Source: Rhodobacter sp. SGA-6-6 (GTDB lineage Bacteria > Pseudomonadota > Alphaproteobacteria > Rhodobacterales > Rhodobacteraceae). Taken from it: a stretch of 64,000 nucleotides of DNA. The notes under the pieces are model-generated. The model was not told the origin of the DNA and made no database searches. It saw only the letters and a list, made by a program, of their open reading frames with translations. Location: the NCBI RefSeq assembly GCF_011043545.1, contig NZ_JAAKGP010000005.1, positions 186,001 through 250,000 on the forward strand, written 5' to 3'. Each line of letters opens with the position of its first letter. The stretch's first letter is position 1. The translations under genes were made by a program, and so were the position numbers. Shown here piece after piece: positions 1 to 6,322 of the stretch.

Positions 1-17
1 TCCCCTGCGCCGGGGAA

Positions 18-45
18 GGAAAGAGGGGCCGCAGCCCCTCTTTCC
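18..45 (-). terminator. Terminator hairpin downstream of RGG-repeat gene
   Basis: A perfect 12-bp inverted repeat (GGAAAGAGGGGC at 18-29, GCCCCTCTTTCC at 34-45) with a 4-nt loop lies 9 bp beyond the stop codon of the minus-strand gene ending at 55. It has a short T-run on the minus-strand arm, as expected for an intrinsic terminator. Confidence 0.75.
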
Positions 46-54
46 GGTTCCGCC

Positions 55-786
55 TCAGCGCCGGCCGCGCCCGTAGGAGCGGTCGTCGTCATCGTCGCGG
101 CGGCTGTCCCAGCCGCGGCGCGCCGCTTCGGCATGGCCTTCACGGTCGCCGAACCAGCCCTGCCCGCGCGAGGAACCGCCGCTGCGGTCGTCGTCGTAAC
201 GGCTGCTGCTGCTGCCGCGCCGGCCGCGGTCGTCGTCGTAGCCGCGGGAGGAGTGGCGGTCGTCGTCGTCGTAACGGCGATGCTCCCATCCCAGCCGGGC
301 CGCTTCGGCATGGCCGCGCGAGTCGCCGAACCAGCCGCCCTGGCCGCGGTCGCGATCGTCGTCGTCCCGGCGCGAGGAATAGCGGCGGTCGTCGTCGTCA
401 TAGCGCGACGAAGCCCGGCTGCCGCCGCGGCGGTCGTCGTCGCTGGTAAAACGCCCGCGGTCGTCGCGCTCGCGCCCGCTGCGGTCGTCGTAACCGCCCC
501 GCCCGCCGCCGGAGCGTCCGCCGCGGTCGTCGTCGCTCATGAAGCGGCCGCGGTCGTCACGCTCGCGCCCGCTGCGGTCGTCCGAGCCGCCGCGCCCGCC
601 GCCATAGGAACGGCTGCCGCCGCGGTCATCGTCGCTCATGAAACGGCCGCGGTCGTCGCGCTCGCGTCCGCTGCGGTCGTCATAGCCGCCGCGTCCGCCG
701 CCGTAGGACCGTCCGCCGCCGCGGTCGTCATCGCTGACGAAGCGGCCGCGCTCGTCGCGCTCGGGCATGTCGGAATATCTCGGCAT
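55..786 (-). CDS. Arg/Asp/Gly-rich low-complexity repeat protein, stress type
   Basis: A 243-residue, highly charged protein predicted to be disordered and cytoplasmic (no signal peptide or membrane segment). Residues about 10-130 are four tandem copies of a unit of about 32 residues that runs RGRF-x-SDDDRGG, then SYGGGRGG, then DDRSGRERDD. The C-terminal half has DDDDR clusters and two copies of a GWFGD-x-x-GHAEAAR-x-GW motif, which resembles short stress-protein repeats of the KGG type. The start at 786 is chosen because AAGGAGGA lies just upstream; the open frame continues further 5' without a plausible site. RGG boxes suggest nucleic-acid binding or condensate formation, but that is inference. 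It follows the small Gln/Asn-rich gene at 1037 and probably shares its ECF-type promoter. Confidence 0.8.
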   Translation of the reverse strand: MPRYSDMPERDERGRFVSDDDRGGGRSYGGGRGGYDDRSGRERDDRGRFMSDDDRGGSRSYGGGRGGSDDRSGRERDDRGRFMSDDDRGGRSGGGRGGYDDRSGRERDDRGRFTSDDDRRGGSRASSRYDDDDRRYSSRRDDDDRDRGQGGWFGDSRGHAEAARLGWEHRRYDDDDRHSSRGYDDDRGRRGSSSSRYDDDRSGGSSRGQGWFGDREGHAEAARRGWDSRRDDDDDRSYGRGRR

Positions 787-899
787 CACGTCCTCCTTGA
801 TTGCCGTGTCTTCGGATGGCGGCGGGATCAGCCGCGCTGCGGATCGCGGTTGCGGTCCTGCTGGCCCGGCTGCTGCCGGTTGCGGTCGTTTTCCTGCTG

Positions 900-1037
900 C
901 TACTGCTTGTTGCGGTCGTTCTCCTGCTGGGGCTGGCGGTTGCGGTCCTGCCCCTGACCGCCCTGCTGCGCGGGATTGTCCCGGCCGCCCTGGGTCTGGT
1001 TGCGGTCCTTCGGGTTGTTGTTTTGCTGGTTGGCCAT
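900..1037 (-). CDS. Small Gln/Asn-rich protein, interrupted by an amber codon
   Basis: This 45-codon gene begins MANQQNNNPKDRNQ and is made almost entirely of Q, N, G, D, R and P. A strong AAGGAGGA site sits 9 nt before the ATG. An ECF-type promoter is 57 nt upstream. The frame ends at TAG (902-900) inside a CAG-TAG-CAG-CAG run. The same low-complexity composition continues in frame for 23 more codons (899-831: QQENDRNRQQPGQQ and onward) to a TGA. The amber codon is one base from CAG (Gln), so this may be a recent nonsense mutation in a 69-residue gene or a readthrough site. No function can be assigned. Confidence 0.6.
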   Translation of the reverse strand: MANQQNNNPKDRNQTQGGRDNPAQQGGQGQDRNRQPQQENDRNKQ

Positions 1038-1093
1038 GGGTCTTTCCTCCTTGGGAGAGCAGGCAGCCGCTCCATTGCGGCGTGCCCGGAATG

Positions 1094-1118
1094 AACCGCC
1101 GGCCCGGGGGGATGTTCC
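1094..1118 (-). promoter_or_regulatory. ECF-sigma type promoter GGAAC-N16-GGTT
   Basis: On the minus strand GGAAC (1118-1114) is separated by 16 nt from GGTT (1097-1094). The site is 57 nt before the ATG at 1037. The same motif with the same spacing occurs at 3804-3828, 3903-3927 and 5296-5320. It fits the EcfG general-stress consensus of alphaproteobacteria. Confidence 0.65.
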
Positions 1119-1179
1119 GGCGAAAAATGCCCGGATGCGGCGGGCGGGGCAAAGCGGCGGAACCCCGCCGGATGCGAAA

Positions 1180-1203
1180 GGGCGGCCCCCGAGGGGACCG
1201 CCC
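1180..1203 (-). terminator. Terminator after PRC-barrel gene
   Basis: An inverted repeat (GGGCGG-c-CCCC against GGGG-a-CCGCCC, one mismatch) lies 24 bp past the stop of the PRC-barrel gene. It is followed on the minus strand by CTTTC. Confidence 0.6.
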
Positions 1204-1227
1204 GCCCGTCCTGAAGCTGCGCCCGCA

Positions 1228-1524
1228 TCAGTGGTGATGCGCCGGCATCTCCTTCAGCTGCTCCTTGGTCCAGGCGGTGACGCCGTGGACATTGCCGTTC
1301 TCGTCGCGCATCAGGTTCAACTGGTCGACGCTCAGCAGCACCGGCTTCGAGCCGATGCCGAGGAAACCGCCGACATCCACCACGACATCGGTCGTCGCGC
1401 CCGAGCCGTGGACATGTGAGATGGTGCCGATCTTGCGGTCGTCGGCGCCGTAGACCGGCGCGTTGGCAAGCACGGCTTCGTTCAGCTCCTGCCGGGTCAG
1501 CGGGGTGTGTTTGCTGTGATCCAT
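1228..1524 (-). CDS. PRC-barrel domain protein
   Basis: A 98-residue cytoplasmic protein that is one PRC-barrel domain (residues about 17-90). The visible core is VYGADDRKIGTISHV, then a second strand VVVDVGGFLGIGSKPVLL, a pattern typical of stand-alone alphaproteobacterial PRC-barrel stress proteins. It ends in HHH and begins MDHSKH, so both termini could bind metal. AGAGGAGAAC precedes the ATG. It sits among stress-type genes, but I did not find the GGAAC-N16-GGTT promoter in front of it. Substrate or partner is unknown; PRC barrels generally bind proteins or RNA. Confidence 0.85.
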   Translation of the reverse strand: MDHSKHTPLTRQELNEAVLANAPVYGADDRKIGTISHVHGSGATTDVVVDVGGFLGIGSKPVLLSVDQLNLMRDENGNVHGVTAWTKEQLKEMPAHHH

Positions 1525-1853
1525 GATGTTCTCCTCTGGGGGACCGGGATAGGCGGGTGAAAATGCCGCCGCGCAAACGGGACAGAAGCTCGTCTGCCGA
1601 TGCGTCGGCCAGGGCGGGAAACCGGGAAAACCGCCGTGTTCTCCATACCGTTGCGCCCGGTTGACATGCCGGCGGCATCTTCACGCTGGAAACCCCCGGG
1701 CGCGCCGGGGGTTCCGCGCAGCGGCGGAGGATCGGCGGGTGCCCGCCGGGCCGCGCCTCCGCCGCCACCCCGGGAACCTTGCCGTGCGCCCGCGCATTGT
1801 GCCGCTGGCGGGGATCGTCCCGTCCCCCAGCCCGTCCCTCAGCCGGAGTCCGC
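1525..1853. other. Divergent intergenic region with a hairpin
   Basis: 329 bp without a supportable gene, between the start codons of the PRC-barrel gene (minus) and the MgtC gene (plus). It must hold both promoters, but no convincing sigma-70 or ECF motif was found. A perfect 9-bp stem (1691-1699 with 1705-1713) is the only clear structure. Confidence 0.6.
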
Positions 1854-2396
1854 ATGTTCGACACCATGTTTTCCCTTCTCGCCGCCGAATTCCGCGATCC
1901 CTTCTCCGCCGTCAGCGCCGAGGTGGCGCTCTTGCGGCTGGGGGGCGCGGCGCTGCTCGGCGCCGCCATCGGCTTCGAGCGCGAGCTGCACGCCAGCTCC
2001 GCCGGGCTGCGCACCCATATCATCGTCGCGCTGGCCGCCTGCCTCTTCACCCTGATCGCGGCCGAGATCATGGCCCATGGCATCGGCGCCGGCGATCCGC
2101 CCACCACCGACCCGCTGCGCCTGATCGAGGCGGTGACCGCCGGGGTGGCCTTCCTGGCCGCCGGGTCGATCATCACCTCGGGCGGCCGGATCACCGGGCT
2201 GACCACCGGGGCGGGGATGTGGATGGCCGGGGCGATCGGGCTGGCCTGCGGCAGCGGCCTCCTGCCGCTGGCGATCATGGCGACGGTGCTGACGGTGACC
2301 GTGCTCTGGCTGCTGCGCCGGGTGTCGCGGCGGATCGCGGCAGAGGTCGCGGCAGAGGAGGACCGGCCCGGCGAGGCCCCCCGAAACGACCGTTGA
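1854..2396 (+). CDS. MgtC/SapB family membrane protein
   Basis: A 180-residue inner-membrane protein of the MgtC/SapB family. The signature GAAIGFERELH (about residues 36-46) with SSAGLRTHIIVALAACLF follows the first membrane segment. Further membrane helices and the LAAGSIIT and GLTTGAGMWMAGAIGLACG motifs complete the MgtC domain. The protein stops soon after the fourth or fifth helix, so it lacks the C-terminal ACT-like domain of virulence MgtC and matches the short SapB/YhiD type. The ATG at 1854 is preceded by CGGAG. The DUF3008 gene follows 23 bp downstream. Its role is probably membrane or Mg-stress homeostasis; transport has not been shown for this family. Confidence 0.88.
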   Translation: MFDTMFSLLAAEFRDPFSAVSAEVALLRLGGAALLGAAIGFERELHASSAGLRTHIIVALAACLFTLIAAEIMAHGIGAGDPPTTDPLRLIEAVTAGVAFLAAGSIITSGGRITGLTTGAGMWMAGAIGLACGSGLLPLAIMATVLTVTVLWLLRRVSRRIAAEVAAEEDRPGEAPRNDR

Positions 2397-2419
2397 ACCC
2401 CGAGGAAAGGAGACCTGCC

Positions 2420-2608
2420 ATGCCTGCGAAATCGAAAGCCCAGCAAAAGGCCGCCGGCGCGGCCCTGTCCGCCAAGCGCGGCGAGACGCCGAAGAAGGAG
2501 TTGAAGGGCGCCTCACGCGGAATGCTCGACAGCATGTCGGAGAAGGAGCTGGAGGATCTGGCCTCGACCCCGCGCAAGAAGCTGCCGGAGAAGAAGGGCG
2601 ACACATGA
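2420..2608 (+). CDS. DUF3008 family small basic protein
   Basis: A 62-residue lysine-rich protein matching the DUF3008 pattern: MPAKSKAQQKAAGAALSA at the start, KKELKGASRGM in the middle and SMSEKELEDLAST near the end. The family is small, cytoplasmic and of unknown function, and often lies with stress genes in proteobacteria. AGGAAAGGAGA is 8 nt before the ATG. It sits directly behind the MgtC gene with no visible promoter, so it is probably co-transcribed. A bidirectional terminator follows. Confidence 0.85.
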   Translation: MPAKSKAQQKAAGAALSAKRGETPKKELKGASRGMLDSMSEKELEDLASTPRKKLPEKKGDT

Positions 2609-2615
2609 AGAAAGA

Positions 2616-2639
2616 CGGCCGGCCCCGCGGGGCCGGCCG
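2616..2639. terminator. Bidirectional terminator between convergent genes
   Basis: GGCCGGCCCC (2617-2626) pairs with GGGGCCGGCC (2629-2638). It lies between the stop codons of the DUF3008 gene (plus, 2608) and the glycine-zipper gene (minus, 2666). A TGTTT follows on the plus strand and TCTTTCTTC on the minus strand. Confidence 0.75.
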
Positions 2640-2665
2640 CCTGTTTCGCGATCCTGGCGCAGCGC

Positions 2666-3223
2666 TCAGCCGCGCCAGCCCTCGGCCTCGTAGCGGCGGC
2701 GCAGGTCGGGCAGGACATAGGCGGAGGTCGCAGCCAAGGCATTCTCGACCGTGGCGCGCTGCTCTTCGGGGAAGCGCACGCTGACCGCGATGCCGCCGCG
2801 GCGGAAGGTTTCCGAATAGAGCGGCGCTTCCTCCTCCGGGATGCCGAGGTCCACCAGCGCGCCGATGGTGCCGCCGGCCAGCGCCCCGCCGGTCACCCCG
2901 GCCAGCGCGGGCACCAGCCAGCCCGCCGCCACCAGCGGGCCGAGGCCCGGGATGGCGATCAGGCCGAGGCCCGCCAGCAGGCCGGCGCCGCCGCCCAGGG
3001 CGGCCCCCATCGCGGTGCCGGTGGCGGTGGCGGGCGCCGGTTCGGCGACCTGCACCGGCTCGCCGGTCACCGGGTCGGTCTCGACCCGCATGTCGCGGTA
3101 GTCGCGCAGCGATTCGCCGCCGATGATCGAGGCCTCGACGCGCGGAATGGCCAAGGCGTCGATCCGGTCGACGGCGGCGGCGGCATCTTCGTAATTGGCG
3201 TAAAGTCGGGTGACGACGGGCAT
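2666..3223 (-). CDS. Glycine-zipper stress protein, hypothetical
   Basis: A 185-residue protein. The N-terminal region (residues 1-60, starting VVTRLYANYEDAAAAVDRI) looks like the alpha/beta domain of general-stress-17M/DUF1269-type proteins. The middle (about 70-125) is a run of small residues, GAALGGGAGLLAGLGLIAIPGLGPL and then GVTGGALAGGTIGALVDLG, which could insert in a membrane as a glycine-zipper hairpin. The C-terminal part repeats the alpha/beta domain (GGIAVSVRFPEEQRATVENAL). AAGGAGA precedes the ATG at 3223. The gene is 31 bp behind the EF-hand gene at 3758 and presumably shares its ECF-type promoter. Function is not known. Confidence 0.72.
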   Translation of the reverse strand: MPVVTRLYANYEDAAAAVDRIDALAIPRVEASIIGGESLRDYRDMRVETDPVTGEPVQVAEPAPATATGTAMGAALGGGAGLLAGLGLIAIPGLGPLVAAGWLVPALAGVTGGALAGGTIGALVDLGIPEEEAPLYSETFRRGGIAVSVRFPEEQRATVENALAATSAYVLPDLRRRYEAEGWRG

Positions 3224-3254
3224 GTCGGTCTCCTTGTTCAGGGGGTTGAGGGCG

Positions 3255-3758
3255 TCAGGGCGTGATGACCACGTTGCCCCGGTAGTCGATGGCGAAGTCC
3301 ACCGCGGTGCCGTCCAGCGTGCCGGTGCCGCGCCAGATGCCTTTGTCGTCCAGCGCCAGGCTGCCGATGCCGGTGATCTGCCAGGCCGCGGCACGGTCGC
3401 GCGCCTGCTCTTCGGTGAAGCTGTTGGCGCCCTCGAACGGCGCGCCCTCCTCGGGCTGGTTCGACTGCCAGTGCGGAGAACTGCACAGCGTCAGCCAGTT
3501 GTCGCGGGCGATGCCCTGTTCGGCGACCGTGATGTTGTCGATGGCGGCCCTCGCATGGTCGCGCGGGGCCTCGGTCAGGGTCAGGAAACCGTCGCCGTCG
3601 GCGTCCAGCCGGCCGAACTCGGCCTCGCAATCGGCGGTCGCGGCGGGTGCCGCGGGCTGGGCGGGGACCGGCGTCGGATCGGCTTCCTGCGCCGGGGCGG
3701 CGGCCGGGACGGCGGCAAGCAGCACAGCCAGAAGCGGCAGCGGGCGGAGGGTGGGCAT
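3255..3758 (-). CDS. Secreted EF-hand protein
   Basis: A 167-residue protein with a Sec signal peptide (MPTLRPLPLLAVLLAAVPAA, predicted cleavage after APAQ, residue about 24) and one EF-hand loop, DADGDGFLTLTE, at residues about 52-63. This indicates periplasmic calcium binding. The C-terminal 70 residues (GSLALDDKGIWRGTGTLDG to the end) resemble the beta-rich tail of PRC-like or PepSY-like periplasmic proteins, but I cannot name the family. The ATG at 3758 has AGGAGAG upstream. The GGAAC-N16-GGTT promoter at 3828-3804 lies 46 nt before it, so it is likely stress-induced together with the next gene. Confidence 0.8.
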   Translation of the reverse strand: MPTLRPLPLLAVLLAAVPAAAPAQEADPTPVPAQPAAPAATADCEAEFGRLDADGDGFLTLTEAPRDHARAAIDNITVAEQGIARDNWLTLCSSPHWQSNQPEEGAPFEGANSFTEEQARDRAAAWQITGIGSLALDDKGIWRGTGTLDGTAVDFAIDYRGNVVITP

Positions 3759-3803
3759 GATGTCTCTCCTCGAATTTGGCCTCGAATTCGGCTCGGTCCT
3801 GCG

Positions 3804-3828
3804 AACCGGCGCGCGGCGGGATTGTTCC
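3804..3828 (-). promoter_or_regulatory. ECF-sigma type promoter GGAAC-N16-GGTT
   Basis: On the minus strand GGAAC (3828-3824), 16 nt, GGTT (3807-3804), upstream of the EF-hand gene. It is divergent to the similar promoter at 3903-3927. Confidence 0.7.
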
Positions 3829-3902
3829 CGGCGCCGCGGAGGGACAGCGCCGGGGCAGGGCGGCTTGCCCCGGCGGAAATCTGCCGGGCGCGGGCCCCGG
3901 GG

Positions 3903-3927
3903 GGAACGCGCCCGGCGGCGGGGGGTT
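3903..3927 (+). promoter_or_regulatory. ECF-sigma type promoter GGAAC-N16-GGTT
   Basis: GGAAC (3903-3907), 16 nt, GGTT (3924-3927), 45 nt upstream of the ATG at 3972. It has the same motif and spacing as three other sites in the first 5.4 kb. Confidence 0.7.
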
Positions 3928-3971
3928 GGCCTGCCATTGCCCCTGAACGGCAGCCCTATGGAGGAAATGCC

Positions 3972-4205
3972 ATGCAGAATGGCGACGATCCCAAACCCGA
4001 CCTGCCGGTGACGCCGGAGCCGCCCGCGGCGCCCGACGTGCCGCAGGACCCGCCGGACTCCCCCCCGCAGGACCCGATGCCGGGCCGCCCGGGGCCGGAT
4101 GTTCCGCATATTCCCGATGTCGGCGACCCGATGCCCGACCCCGACAAGCCCCGCGGGGCCGGGGATGAGACGGCGCGGACGGTCATTCCCGCGAAGCGGC
4201 CCTGA
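3972..4205 (+). CDS. Small Pro/Asp-rich protein
   Basis: A 77-residue protein dominated by Pro and Asp (KPDLPVTPEPPAAPDVP and similar), with no signal peptide or membrane segment and probably disordered. GGAGGAAA lies 5 nt before the ATG, and an ECF-type promoter lies 45 nt upstream. The peptidoglycan-binding gene starts 35 bp after its stop, so the two likely form one stress-induced transcript. Codon use matches neighbours and the ribosome site is strong, so I treat it as real. No family is recognised. Confidence 0.65.
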   Translation: MQNGDDPKPDLPVTPEPPAAPDVPQDPPDSPPQDPMPGRPGPDVPHIPDVGDPMPDPDKPRGAGDETARTVIPAKRP

Positions 4206-4239
4206 TCCGGCTGCCGACAGCTTCCGAAAGGAGAAAGCC

Positions 4240-5007
4240 ATGAGGAAGACATCTCTTGCATTGATGATCGGCTCGGGCCTCGCCCTCGGGGCGCCGGTGC
4301 CGGCCCAGGACCTGGGCGACATCATCTCGGGCGTGGCCCAGGGGTTGTTCACCCAGGAACTGGACCGCGCCGCCTATGAAGAGGCCCGCCGGGCCAACAC
4401 CCTGCGGTCCTGGAGGGCCTATCTGCAGAAATTCCCCGACGGCGCCTACCGGGTGCAGGCCGAGCGCGCCATCGCCCGGCTGGGCGGCACGGTGACGGTG
4501 CCCGACGACCCGGAGCCCGGCACCAGCAGCGCCGCGGCGGTGGAGGCGCGGCTGGGGCTCAGCCGCGACCAGCGTCGGCTGATCCAGCGCCAGCTGACCG
4601 CGCTCGGTTACAACACCGGCGGCGCGGACGGGCTCTGGGGCCGCAACACCCGCGACGCGATCCGCCGCTGGCAGGCCGCCAACCGGGCCGAGGCCACCGG
4701 CTACGTGACCGCCCGGCAGGTGCGGCTGATCGGCGAACAGGCCGGCACCCGCCCCGACATCGGCGACGATGCGGGGGCGGACGACCGGCTGGAGGAGCGC
4801 CTGCTGGGCCTGACCAGCGCCGAGCGGCGCGAGATCCAGCGGCGTTTGACCCTGCTGGGCTACAACACCCGCGGCGCCGACGGCGTCTTCGGCAGCAACA
4901 CCCGCCGCGCCATCGCCGCCTGGCAGCGCGACGAGGGGCTGCGGGCCAGCGGCTACATCACCGCCGACCAGCTGCGCGAGTTGCGCCGCCAGACCGGCGC
5001 GAGTTGA
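4240..5007 (+). CDS. Secreted protein with two peptidoglycan-binding domains
   Basis: A 255-residue exported protein. The signal peptide is MRKTSLALMIGSGLALGAPVPA (cleavage near residue 22). Residues about 35-85 form a short helical segment (ELDRAAYEEARRANTLRSW) seen in alphaproteobacterial peptidoglycan-binding proteins. Two PG_binding_1 domains follow at about 110-160 and 195-250, each with the motif LGYNT-x-GADG-x-(W/F)G-x-NTR-x-AI-x-x-W. There is no catalytic domain, so it probably binds cell-wall peptides in the periplasm. AAGGAGA precedes the ATG. Confidence 0.85.
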   Translation: MRKTSLALMIGSGLALGAPVPAQDLGDIISGVAQGLFTQELDRAAYEEARRANTLRSWRAYLQKFPDGAYRVQAERAIARLGGTVTVPDDPEPGTSSAAAVEARLGLSRDQRRLIQRQLTALGYNTGGADGLWGRNTRDAIRRWQAANRAEATGYVTARQVRLIGEQAGTRPDIGDDAGADDRLEERLLGLTSAERREIQRRLTLLGYNTRGADGVFGSNTRRAIAAWQRDEGLRASGYITADQLRELRRQTGAS

Positions 5008-5034
5008 GACATCACCTGAGGAAAGGAGTGCATC

Positions 5035-5277
5035 ATGTTGCCCTGGCTTCGGATTTTTCTGGTTCACCTCTGGGTCGCCTGCGTGGCGGGCGCCGCGCTG
5101 ACCGCCGGATTGGCGATGGGCTACGTCGGGCTTGCCACCTTCGTCTGGGCGGGGGTGGTGGGCTTGGTCCTCGGCATCCCGGCCGGCCTGCTGAACTGGG
5201 TCTGGCTGCGGCCCAACCGCTCGCGCCAGATCGGCTGGACCTGGCCGATCGCCGAACGCATCCGGCAGGCGGCCTGA
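5035..5277 (+). CDS. Small two-helix membrane protein
   Basis: An 80-residue protein with two hydrophobic segments: residues about 7-32 (FLVHLWVACVAGAALTAG) and about 36-60 (VGLVLGIPAGLLNWVWL). These are followed by an Arg-rich cytoplasmic tail. GGAAAGGAG precedes the ATG. It is 27 bp behind the peptidoglycan-binding gene, so it is probably the last gene of that transcript. No family is recognised. Confidence 0.72.
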   Translation: MLPWLRIFLVHLWVACVAGAALTAGLAMGYVGLATFVWAGVVGLVLGIPAGLLNWVWLRPNRSRQIGWTWPIAERIRQAA

Positions 5278-5295
5278 CGGGCCGCCTTTCGGAGC

Positions 5296-5320
5296 GGAAC
5301 AAACCGGCGGCTCTCCGGTT
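5296..5320 (+). promoter_or_regulatory. ECF-sigma type promoter GGAAC-N16-GGTT
   Basis: GGAAC (5296-5300), 16 nt, GGTT (5317-5320), 57 nt upstream of the BON-domain gene ATG. Confidence 0.7.
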
Positions 5321-5376
5321 CACTGCCCGATCCGGCCGGCCTTCCGCCCGGATGTGTCAGCAGAGGAGACCATGAG

Positions 5377-6267
5377 ATGGCAAACGGACGCTACGACCAG
5401 ACCCCTGACGACCGTCAACGCTACGACTGGCGCGACGATCGCGACGACCGGCAGCGCAACGAAGGCAGCCGGTTCCGCGACGAGGACCAGGGCTATGGCC
5501 GCCGCGAAGACTACGGCCGCGAAGCCGAAGGCCGCGACTGGGGCCGGGACCGCGCGGCCGGCGAGGGCCGGCGCGAATGGGACCCGGGCAATTACGGCGA
5601 CCTGGAACGCAGCTACGAGCGCGGCGGCTACGGCGGCGACTATCGCGGCCGGGAACGCGGCGGCCAGGGCGGCGGCCAGGGCGACTGGGGCCGCGGGCAG
5701 GGCCAGTTCGGCAGCCAGTCCGGCCGGTCCGAATGGGGCCGCAACGAGCGGCAGGGCGGCGGCTATGGCGGCGGCTACGAGGGCGGCTATTCCGGCTATC
5801 CCTCCGGCCAGGGCCCCTATCAGCGCGGCGGCGGCCAGCGCTGGTCGTCGGGCGACATGGGGCAGGGCTTCGGCGGCACCGCCGGCTATTCCGGCGCCTA
5901 CGGCCAGTCGGGCGCCTATGGTCAGTCGGGCGAGTCCCACCGCGGCAAGGGGCCGAAGGGCTATACCCGGTCCGATGACCGCATCCGCGAGGATGTGAAC
6001 GACCGGCTCAGCGATGACGACATGCTGGACGCCTCGGACATCTCCGTCACGGTCTCGGACGGCGAGGTTACGCTGGAGGGCCAGGTCGACTCGCGCCAGG
6101 CCAAGCGCGCCGCCGAGGATTGCGTCGAGAATTGCTCGGGCGTGAAGCACGTGCAGAACAACCTGCGGGTGCGCGACAAGTCCGGCTCGTCCGGTTCGGG
6201 CAACGATCAGTCCGGCACCTCGGCCAGCGGGCAGGGCATGGGCAAGGCCCGGTCGAAGGACATCTGA
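5377..6267 (+). CDS. BON-domain protein with Gly/Tyr/Arg-rich N-terminus
   Basis: A 296-residue protein. Residues 1-195 are low complexity: first charged (DDRQRYDWRDDRDDRQR), then Gly/Tyr/Gln-rich (GGYGGGYEGGYSGYPS and GAYGQSGAYGQSGE). One BON domain follows at about 200-265 (IREDVNDRLSDDDMLDASDISVTV, then GEVTLEGQVDSRQAKRAAED), matching the BON phospholipid/OsmY-type fold. There is no signal peptide, so it appears cytoplasmic, which is unusual for OsmY. An AGAGGAGA site precedes the ATG and the ECF-type promoter lies 57 nt upstream. The disordered part resembles the RGG protein at 55-786, so both may act in the same stress response. Confidence 0.85.
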   Translation: MANGRYDQTPDDRQRYDWRDDRDDRQRNEGSRFRDEDQGYGRREDYGREAEGRDWGRDRAAGEGRREWDPGNYGDLERSYERGGYGGDYRGRERGGQGGGQGDWGRGQGQFGSQSGRSEWGRNERQGGGYGGGYEGGYSGYPSGQGPYQRGGGQRWSSGDMGQGFGGTAGYSGAYGQSGAYGQSGESHRGKGPKGYTRSDDRIREDVNDRLSDDDMLDASDISVTVSDGEVTLEGQVDSRQAKRAAEDCVENCSGVKHVQNNLRVRDKSGSSGSGNDQSGTSASGQGMGKARSKDI

Positions 6268-6288
6268 CCCTTTTCCGTGCGCGGGAAG

Positions 6289-6314
6289 GAAGCGGGCCGT
6301 TCGCGGCCCGCTTC
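6289..6314. terminator. Bidirectional terminator with UUCG loop
   Basis: GAAGCGGGCCG (6289-6299) pairs with CGGCCCGCTTC (6304-6314) around a TTCG loop and is followed by TTTC. It separates the convergent BON-domain gene (plus) and ubiV (minus). Confidence 0.85.
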
Positions 6315-6322
6315 TTTCATGT

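Noticed and set aside
133-957. Long plus-strand frame opposite the RGG-repeat gene (Ala/Val-rich)
   Set aside because: It is the antisense reading of the CGN/GAC repeat. It has no ribosome site or family signature, and the opposite strand has a strong site and a terminator.
1688-1715. GGAAA-N17-GGTT as a fifth ECF promoter before the MgtC gene
   Set aside because: The -35 lacks the final C, spacing differs from the four good sites and the sequence is part of a 9-bp stem; it is listed only as a hairpin.
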